DNA from: Winogradskyella helgolandensis
Lineage (GTDB): Bacteria; Bacteroidota; Bacteroidia; Flavobacteriales; Flavobacteriaceae
Assembly (NCBI RefSeq): GCF_013404085.1
Contig: NZ_JABFHO010000002.1
Coordinates: forward strand, 62,001 to 126,000
Direction of reading: 5' to 3'
Length of the DNA: 64,000 nucleotides
In this document: positions 58,375 to 64,000 of the stretch, in pieces
How the letters are laid out: every line of letters starts with the position of its first letter
Position numbering within the stretch: the stretch's first letter is position 1
Position numbers and translations under genes: made by a program
The notes under the pieces: model-generated
Database searches by the model: none
What the model was told of the DNA's origin: nothing
The model's input: only the letters and a program-made list of their open reading frames with translations

Positions 58375-59166
58375 ATGGAAAAAAAAATACAAAACTTTTT
58401 AAATTCTGACCTACTTAATAAGTACTTAGTCGGAGACCTTTCTTTAGAAGAATCTAAAGAAGTAGAACACTTTATTTCTACCTATCCAGAAGCAGCTCAG
58501 GCATATGAAAAACTTCAAGATAATTTAGAAATTATTGCAAAAGCAGGCGCTGTTGATGCACCTGATTATATTTTAGGAGACATATTAAAGTCCTTAGAAG
58601 CAAAAGATAACACTAAAATCATTCCATTAGCAACGAAGAGAAAAACGCCTTGGTACAGTATTGCAGCAAGTGCAGCAGCTATATTATTTGCTGCAACGTC
58701 TTTTATGCTTTATCAACAGAATATTGAATTAAATAGTGAAAACAACGTTGTTGTTGACGAGATTTTTGACTTAAGAAGTGATATTGAAAACAACAATTCT
58801 AAATTAGACGAGTTATCAAGAGAACTGATGAAACTTAACAATCCAGATTCAAGAAAGTATGTTATTAATGGTAATGAGCGAGCTAAAAACTTAAAAACGG
58901 TTGCCTACATTAATCCGATTGAGAAAACATCTATGATTGATGTTATTACTTTACCTCAATTACCAAAAGAACAGCAATACCAAATCTGGGCTGAATTACA
59001 AGACCGAATGGTTAACTTAGGTATTTTAGATGAGTCTGATCGTAAGCTGAAACAAATTCCATACATGGAAGATGCATTAGCACTTAGTATCAAAATTGGC
59101 ACAAAAGGAGATAATACAAACGAAAATAATACCGAAGTTGCTGAAATTTCTTTAAAAGAAAGGTAA
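58375..59166 (+). CDS. RskA-like anti-sigma factor
   Basis: A 263-aa bitopic protein. The N-terminal helical anti-sigma domain is LNKYLVGDLSLEESKEVEHF. A single transmembrane helix lies at about 100-120 (WYSIAASAAAILFAATSFML), then a short coiled coil at about 125-155. The periplasmic C-terminal domain (VAYINPIEKTSMIDVITLPQ, QYQIWAELQDR) is of the anti-sigma-K type. The ATG at 58375 is chosen over an in-frame TTG at 58369. It should sequester the adjacent sigma factor until an envelope signal causes release. Confidence 0.9.
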   Translation: MEKKIQNFLNSDLLNKYLVGDLSLEESKEVEHFISTYPEAAQAYEKLQDNLEIIAKAGAVDAPDYILGDILKSLEAKDNTKIIPLATKRKTPWYSIAASAAAILFAATSFMLYQQNIELNSENNVVVDEIFDLRSDIENNNSKLDELSRELMKLNNPDSRKYVINGNERAKNLKTVAYINPIEKTSMIDVITLPQLPKEQQYQIWAELQDRMVNLGILDESDRKLKQIPYMEDALALSIKIGTKGDNTNENNTEVAEISLKER

Positions 59167-59190
59167 ACAAGGTTAATTAATCCAAACGAA

Positions 59191-59224
59191 AGAGGCGCAA
59201 TATCTAAATTGCGCCTCTTTTTTT
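59191..59224. terminator. Intrinsic terminator after sigma/anti-sigma operon
   Basis: The perfect 11-bp GC-rich arms agaggcgcaat and attgcgcctct are followed by eight T. It may also serve aqpZ from the other side, though the A-tract is short. Confidence 0.9.
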
Positions 59225-59242
59225 ATGTAAACTAAATAAAGC

Positions 59243-59929
59243 TTACTCTTTTTCAAAAAATGTTTTATGGATTATTCCACCAATAATAGCACCTGCTATA
59301 GGAGCTACCCAAAACAACCAAACTTGTGACATATATGCTCCTTCTGCAAATATAGCCTGACTTAAAGATCTTGCAGGATTCACAGATGTGTTGGTAATAG
59401 GAATACTAATTAAGTGAATTAATGTTAATGCCAATCCAATAGCAATTGGAGCAAAACCTTTAGGAGCTCTAAAATTTGTACTACCTAAAATAACAATTAA
59501 AAAGAATGCTGTTAAAACCACCTCAGCGACTAAAGCGGACACCATACTATAACCTCCGGGTGACAAATCATCATAGCCATTTGCAGCAAACCCTCCTACT
59601 CCTTCAAAACCAGCTTTACCAGAAACAATAAGGTATAACACACCAGCAGCAGCAATACCACCTACAACTTGGGCTAAAATATATCCCAATAAATCTTTTG
59701 CCTCAAACTTTCCACCAGCCCAAAGACCAATAGATACAGCAGGATTAAAATGTCCGCCTGAAATGTGACCCACGGCAAAAGCCATCGTTAATACTGTAAG
59801 ACCAAATGCTAAAGCAACCCCTAGAAATCCAATTCCTAATTCAGGAAATCCGGCAGCAAAGATAGCACTACCACAACCACCAAATACAAGCCAAAACGTT
59901 CCGAAGAACTCTGCGAATAATTTTTTCAT
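59243..59929 (-). CDS. aqpZ: Aquaporin Z-type water channel
   Basis: A 228-aa MIP-family channel with six transmembrane helices and two half-helices. The dual NPA motifs are at Asn62-Pro-Ala64 ([11 protein letters not shown]) and Asn184-Pro-Ala186 ([11 protein letters not shown]), with the selectivity-filter Arg187. The narrow pore residues fit a water channel rather than a glycerol facilitator, supporting AqpZ. It is convergent with the anti-sigma gene and has its own promoter region. Confidence 0.93.
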   Translation of the reverse strand: MKKLFAEFFGTFWLVFGGCGSAIFAAGFPELGIGFLGVALAFGLTVLTMAFAVGHISGGHFNPAVSIGLWAGGKFEAKDLLGYILAQVVGGIAAAGVLYLIVSGKAGFEGVGGFAANGYDDLSPGGYSMVSALVAEVVLTAFFLIVILGSTNFRAPKGFAPIAIGLALTLIHLISIPITNTSVNPARSLSQAIFAEGAYMSQVWLFWVAPIAGAIIGGIIHKTFFEKE

Positions 59930-60034
59930 AATTCTTAAATTAATTAGTTAGTTAATAATATTTATTAGTGGTAAGACACAGTTTCAACATGTTAAGTCAC
60001 ATTAAAATGAATAAGGAAATAAATGTAAAAGCGT

Positions 60035-60042
60035 TATCTTTG
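60035..60042 (+). promoter_or_regulatory. -7 box (TATCTTTG) upstream of small Cys4 gene
   Basis: TATCTTTG is a perfect -7 match, about 105 bp before the ATG at 60148. No good -33 box was found. Confidence 0.45.
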
Positions 60043-60147
60043 CATTAAATTTTAAGCATTTTAATGAAACATCCTGAAATTTATCAGTTAGAAACGAATT
60101 TATAAGGGTGTTCCATTTGGCAATTAAAATATAATATATACAAACAG

Positions 60148-60351
60148 ATGAAATTATTATTACTTACATTAGGATTATTAGCTTTAGCAGTAGCAGGAAT
60201 CGCTATAAAAATATGGGCAAAAAAAGACGGCAAATTCGCAGGTACTTGTGCAAGCCAAAACCCTATGCTAAATAAAGAAGGTGAAGCTTGTGGTTTTTGC
60301 GGAAAATCGCCAGAAGAATATAAAGACTGTAGCGAACCTCAACATTCTTAA
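60148..60351 (+). CDS. Small membrane-anchored cysteine-rich protein
   Basis: A 67-aa protein with an N-terminal hydrophobic helix (about 3-23) and a soluble tail holding four cysteines: GTCAS, ACGFCGK and KDCSE. This suggests a small metal site or disulfides. I know it only as an uncharacterised Flavobacteriaceae family. It starts the unit that also includes the glycosyltransferase, 6 bp downstream. Confidence 0.75.
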   Translation: MKLLLLTLGLLALAVAGIAIKIWAKKDGKFAGTCASQNPMLNKEGEACGFCGKSPEEYKDCSEPQHS

Positions 60352-60357
60352 GCATTA

Positions 60358-61470
60358 ATGGTAATTCCCTCAATACTATTTTATGTATTTATTGCCGTTG
60401 TTGGTATTCAAATAGTATATTATCTTAGTTTTCTCTTCTCTTTTGGCATCAAACGACCCGAAACACAACAAAAAAAGCATATTCCAATATCTGTCATTAT
60501 CTGTGCTAAAAATGAAGCAGAAAATTTAAAGAAAAATATTCCTTTAATATTAAATCAAGAGTATTCAAATTTCGAAATTGTTTTAGTCAACGATAGTTCG
60601 TATGATGACACATTAGAAATCATGAAGGCTTTTGACGCTGAAAACAATAACATCAAACTTGTTGATGTAAAAACCAATGAGGCTTTTTGGGGAAATAAAA
60701 AATACGCACTTACTTTAGGTATTAAAGCTTCTAAGCATGATTTTTTAGTGTTTACTGATGCCGATTGTACACCAAACTCTAAACAATGGTTGGTACAAAT
60801 GAGCAGTCATTTTTCAAATGAGAAATCTATCGTTTTAGGTTATGGAGCCTATGCTAAAAAGAAATTTTCATTCTTAAACCAACTTATACGATTTGAAACC
60901 GTAATGACGGCCTTACAGTATTTTTCTTATGCAAAAATGGGAATACCATACATGGGAGTTGGTCGCAACATGGCATACAGAAAAGAGTTATTCTTCAATA
61001 ATTGTGGGTTTAGTAATCATATGTCTATTAAATCTGGCGATGACGATTTGTTTATAAATGAAGTATCTAATGCGTCTAACACAGCACTCAGTTACACAAA
61101 AGATAGTTTTACAATTTCTGAACCGAAAACAACTTTTAAAGAATGGATTCTTCAAAAAAGAAGACATATAAGTACTGCTAATTTTTACAAATTGAAGCAT
61201 CAATTTTTATTAGGTCTATTTTATATTACGAACTTATTATTTTGGATTTTGGGAAGCGCTTTATTAATCATAGGGTTTTCTTGGCCATGGATTGCATCAT
61301 TAGTTGGCTTACGCTTTGTAATTCAATGGTTATGTTTTGGGTTTACAGCGAAAAAGTTTCAAGAAACTGACCTCATTATTCTCATGCCAATTTTAGAATT
61401 ATTTCTAATTACTACACAATTAAGTATCTTTATAGCTAATCTGATATCTAAGCCAAAACATTGGAAGTAA
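60358..61470 (+). CDS. Family 2 glycosyltransferase, membrane-bound
   Basis: A 370-aa protein. An N-terminal transmembrane helix (about 5-25) precedes the GT-A domain, with PISVIICAKNEAENLKKN, IVLVNDSSYDDT, FTDADCTPNSKQW and GDDDLFINEVS; the catalytic region is QKRRH. Two or three helices follow at the C-terminus (about 285-360). It resembles processive or lipid-linked inverting GT2 enzymes such as those making surface glycolipids. Donor and acceptor are unknown. Its stop codon overlaps the next sigma factor gene. Confidence 0.9.
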   Translation: MVIPSILFYVFIAVVGIQIVYYLSFLFSFGIKRPETQQKKHIPISVIICAKNEAENLKKNIPLILNQEYSNFEIVLVNDSSYDDTLEIMKAFDAENNNIKLVDVKTNEAFWGNKKYALTLGIKASKHDFLVFTDADCTPNSKQWLVQMSSHFSNEKSIVLGYGAYAKKKFSFLNQLIRFETVMTALQYFSYAKMGIPYMGVGRNMAYRKELFFNNCGFSNHMSIKSGDDDLFINEVSNASNTALSYTKDSFTISEPKTTFKEWILQKRRHISTANFYKLKHQFLLGLFYITNLLFWILGSALLIIGFSWPWIASLVGLRFVIQWLCFGFTAKKFQETDLIILMPILELFLITTQLSIFIANLISKPKHWK

Positions 61471-62006
61471 AAGAAGCCATAAACAAAGCCAAAAACAACA
61501 ATCAAATTGCATTCAAATTTCTCCTAGACACCTATTGGAATGATGTTTATGCGTTTCAACTAAAACGCACCCTGAATGAAAATGATGCTGAAGACATAAC
61601 CATTCAGACATTTTCTAAAGCTTTCGATAAAATTAACACGTATAACGAAGACTATAAGTTCAAAACTTGGCTGATTACTATTTCGAAAAATATTCATATT
61701 GATTTAGTTCGAAAACAGAAAAAAACAATCAATAACACGTCTAAAGATAACGAAGACAACTATTTTGATATCGTAGATGACTCTCCTACACCTGAAGATA
61801 AAATTATCACAGAGCAAAATCTAGCTAATCTTTTACGCGATATAAAAAAACTAAAACCTCATTATCAAGAAGTCATCAACTTACGTTATTTCAGAGAATT
61901 GAGTTACAAAGAAATTTCAGATGAATTGAAAGAGCCTATTAACAATGTAAAAGTAAAACTTCTGAGAGCTAAAAAATTATTAGCTGAAATTATTATTAAA
62001 CGTTAA
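61461..62006 (+). CDS. ECF-like sigma-70 family RNA polymerase sigma factor
   Basis: A 181-aa sigma factor. Region 2 covers about 15-80 (FKFLLDTYWNDVYAFQ, AEDITIQTFSKAFDKIN, FKTWLITISKNIHIDLVRKQ) and region 4 about 125-178 (VINLRYFRELSYKEISDELK). The start is TTG, inside the end of the glycosyltransferase gene (10-bp overlap). No anti-sigma gene follows. It is widely paired with this GT2 gene in Flavobacteriaceae in my memory. Confidence 0.9.
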   Translation: MEVKEAINKAKNNNQIAFKFLLDTYWNDVYAFQLKRTLNENDAEDITIQTFSKAFDKINTYNEDYKFKTWLITISKNIHIDLVRKQKKTINNTSKDNEDNYFDIVDDSPTPEDKIITEQNLANLLRDIKKLKPHYQEVINLRYFRELSYKEISDELKEPINNVKVKLLRAKKLLAEIIIKR

Positions 62007-62117
62007 CACTTTCAACTCGTAAAAATCTTGAATAACTAATCATTTTGAGGCGCTGATTGTTTATGATTCATATTTGACTCCCTCTATTTCAGTAAATCTT
62101 TTTTATTATTTACTTTG

Positions 62118-62125
62118 TATCTTTG
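62118..62125 (+). promoter_or_regulatory. -7 box (TATCTTTG) of lipA-gap
   Basis: TATCTTTG lies 21 bp before the lipA ATG. There is no clear -33 element at the expected distance. Confidence 0.45.
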
Positions 62126-62146
62126 CTCGTAGAAATTGATAATTGC

Positions 62147-63019
62147 ATGGATACAAAAGTTGCTTCAAATATTTTACCAGAACGTAAACCAAAATGGCTA
62201 AGAGTAAAATTACCTACAGGTAAAAAATACACAGAACTCAGAACCTTAGTAGACAAGTATAAACTAAATACAATTTGCACCTCTGGAAGTTGCCCAAACA
62301 TGGGTGAATGTTGGGGCGAAGGCACAGCGACGTTTATGATTTTAGGAAACGTTTGCACGCGTTCTTGTGGATTTTGTGGTGTAAAAACAGGACGACCAGA
62401 AACGGTCGATTGGGATGAACCAGAAAAAGTAGCACGATCTATAAAACTGATGCAAATTAAACATGCCGTTTTAACAAGTGTAGATCGCGATGACCTTAAA
62501 GACATGGGAAGCATTATGTGGGCTGAAACCGTAAAAGCGGTACGACGCATGAATCCTGAAACGACTCTTGAAACCCTAATTCCAGATTTTCAGGGTATTG
62601 AAAAACACATCGATCGTATTATTGATGTCGCACCAGAAGTTGTTTCTCATAATATTGAAACTGTAAGACGCTTAACACGAGATGTTAGAATACAAGCGCA
62701 GTATGATCGCAGTATGGGAGTTTTGAAATACTTAAAATCCCAAGGACAGCGTAGAACCAAATCTGGTATTATGTTAGGTTTAGGAGAAGAACGTGATGAA
62801 GTTATTCAAACACTGCACGATTTAAGAGCTCAAGATGTTGATGTCGTTACAATCGGACAATATTTACAACCCAGTAAAAAGCATTTACCAGTAAAGCAGT
62901 TTATCAACCCAGATCAGTTTGATGAATATAAAGCTATTGGTTTAGAATTAGGCTTTAGACATGTTGAAAGTAGCGCATTAGTAAGATCATCATACAAAGC
63001 ACAAAAACATATCAACTAA
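62147..63019 (+). CDS. lipA: Lipoyl synthase
   Basis: A 290-aa radical-SAM enzyme inserting sulfur into octanoylated carrier domains. The auxiliary cluster motif is Cys44-Cys49-Cys55 ([13 protein letters not shown]) and the radical SAM CxxxCxxC is Cys70-Cys74-Cys77 (CTRSCGFC). The C-terminal SSALVRSSY carries the conserved Arg-Ser-Ser-Tyr needed by the auxiliary cluster. The start at ATG 62147 (MDTKVASN) is preferred over the upstream TTG frame. It overlaps the GAPDH gene as TAATG. Confidence 0.96.
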   Translation: MDTKVASNILPERKPKWLRVKLPTGKKYTELRTLVDKYKLNTICTSGSCPNMGECWGEGTATFMILGNVCTRSCGFCGVKTGRPETVDWDEPEKVARSIKLMQIKHAVLTSVDRDDLKDMGSIMWAETVKAVRRMNPETTLETLIPDFQGIEKHIDRIIDVAPEVVSHNIETVRRLTRDVRIQAQYDRSMGVLKYLKSQGQRRTKSGIMLGLGEERDEVIQTLHDLRAQDVDVVTIGQYLQPSKKHLPVKQFINPDQFDEYKAIGLELGFRHVESSALVRSSYKAQKHIN

Positions 63020-64000
63020 TGATTACGATAGCCATTAACGGTTTTGGTAGAATTGGCCGTCGTGTATTTAGACTAGCTTTAGAACATCCACAAATTTGTG
63101 TGGTTGGTGTAAATGATTTAGCTGATTCAAGAACCTTAAGCCACTTATTAAAATACGATAGTATTCATGGTGTTTTAAAAGAGACCGTTTCTTACGATGA
63201 GCATCATATAATAGTGAATGATGTTTCAATCCCATTATATAGAGAATCTCATCCAAAAAACATCAATTGGTCTAAAATTGAACCCGATTTTGTAATAGAA
63301 TCTACTGGTAAATTCAAAACAAAAGCAGACCTTCAATGTCATATTACAAATGGCGCAAAACGTGTTATTCTATCTGTCCCAGCTTTGGAAGATGAAATCA
63401 AAACCATTGTTTTGGGTGTTAATGATAACACGTTAACAGGCTCTGAAACAATTATATCAAATGCATCGTGTACTACTAATAATGCAGCTCCGATGATAGC
63501 TTTAATTAAAGAACATCTTGGTATAAAACAAGCATACATAACCACAATACATTCCTATACTACAGACCAAAGCTTACACGATCAGCCTCATAAAGACTTA
63601 AGACGTGCAAGAGCTGCAGGGCAATCAATTGTACCAACCACCACAGGAGCCGCTAAAGCGCTGACAAAGATTTTCCCTGATTTATCAGATGTTATAGGTG
63701 GTTGTGGTATTAGAGTACCTGTGGCAAACGGTTCATTAACGGATATTACAATAAATGTTAAAAAACCTACAACTATTAAAGCTGTTAATGATATATTTAA
63801 AAATGCAGCTAATAGTCACCTAAAAGGCATTTTAGAATACACCGAAGACCCTATTGTATCTATTGATATTGTTGGTAATCCACACTCTTGTATTTTTGAT
63901 GCACAAATGACTTCTGTGATAGGAAACATGGTAAAAATAGTAGGTTGGTACGATAATGAAACAGGGTATAGCTCAAGGATTTTAGATTTAATTTGCAATT
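63019..64000 (+). CDS. gap: Type I glyceraldehyde-3-phosphate dehydrogenase (C-terminus cut)
   Basis: Open frame of 327 codons running past the right edge, about 95 percent of the expected length. It has the NAD-binding INGFGRIGRRVFRLAL, the catalytic Cys151 in SNASCTTNNAAP, HSYTTDQSLHDQPHKDLRRA, PTTTGAAKALTKIFP and the C-terminal WYDNETGYSSRI. The block following the catalytic Cys reads CTTNN where many orthologues have CTTNC. It is translationally coupled to lipA (TAATG). It oxidises GAP in glycolysis or works in reverse. Confidence 0.95.
   Translation, partial: MITIAINGFGRIGRRVFRLALEHPQICVVGVNDLADSRTLSHLLKYDSIHGVLKETVSYDEHHIIVNDVSIPLYRESHPKNINWSKIEPDFVIESTGKFKTKADLQCHITNGAKRVILSVPALEDEIKTIVLGVNDNTLTGSETIISNASCTTNNAAPMIALIKEHLGIKQAYITTIHSYTTDQSLHDQPHKDLRRARAAGQSIVPTTTGAAKALTKIFPDLSDVIGGCGIRVPVANGSLTDITINVKKPTTIKAVNDIFKNAANSHLKGILEYTEDPIVSIDIVGNPHSCIFDAQMTSVIGNMVKIVGWYDNETGYSSRILDLICN

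Noticed and set aside
60064..60105. 13-codon open frame MKHPEIYQLETNL between the -7 box and the Cys4 gene
   Set aside because: It is too short and without a recognisable leader-peptide feature such as a run of one amino acid or paired hairpins.

Overview
The window is AT-rich chromosomal DNA from a member of the Flavobacteriaceae (Bacteroidota). The main evidence is the gliding/type IX secretion cluster gldK-gldL-gldM-gldN, an exosortase F (XrtF) pair, HYC_CC_PP and CPXCG-type small proteins, lipoproteins with Bacteroidota-style signal peptides, and promoters of the Bacteroidota type (TTTG, about 19-21 bp, TAnnTTTG). The genus cannot be fixed from sequence alone. One tRNA gene is visible and there is no rRNA or CRISPR array. 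No gene-free stretch exceeds 300 bp.

Region 1 (1 to about 8.44 kb) is the right end of an integrative element inserted at the 3' end of an initiator tRNA-Met gene. Reading away from the tRNA it holds a tyrosine integrase, an unknown 313-aa gene, an excisionase-like HTH protein, a ribbon-helix-helix-like protein, a RepA-type ATPase, a 65-aa protein, a DUF6371 zinc-ribbon/Toprim protein, and a large MmeI-like DNA methyltransferase followed by a gene cut by the window edge. Two structured non-coding signals stand out: four GGGACA boxes spaced 10/20/20 bp in front of the excisionase-replication operon, and a perfect 19-bp inverted repeat in front of the DUF6371 gene. No relaxase is visible and the far element end lies outside the window.

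Region 2 (8.4-19.2 kb) holds a secreted LRR protein, a CPXCG protein, an RND efflux operon (adaptor, permease, TolC), an ABC-F ATPase, a DUF983 membrane protein and an FAD-dependent oxidoreductase. Region 3 (19.3-27.8 kb) holds gldKLMN on the minus strand, and upstream of it an arginase-fold protein lacking most metal ligands and topA. Region 4 (28-37.3 kb) holds a lipoprotein, a membrane protein, miaB, another lipoprotein, a sensorless sigma-54 activator, lptE, a TPR-like gene, secG and groES-groEL. The groES-groEL pair is split by a palindromic spacer.

Region 5 (37.5-44.5 kb) holds a DUF6090 protein, a three-gene metal-type operon (HYC_CC_PP, TonB-dependent receptor, exported HMA protein) in which every product carries a vicinal Cys-Cys, the XrtF pair, a GAF protein and an ABC permease. 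Region 6 (44.6-57.6 kb) holds purH, the cell-shape operon mreB-mreC-mreD-PBP2-rodA, valS, a DUF1573 protein, an aminotransferase and murB. Region 7 (57.8-64 kb) holds an ECF sigma/anti-sigma pair, an aquaporin, a small Cys4 membrane protein, a GT2 glycosyltransferase, a second ECF sigma factor, lipA and a truncated GAPDH gene.

Start sites were moved to internal ATGs where upstream TTG extensions looked spurious. Functions rest on remembered family motifs, not on database searches.
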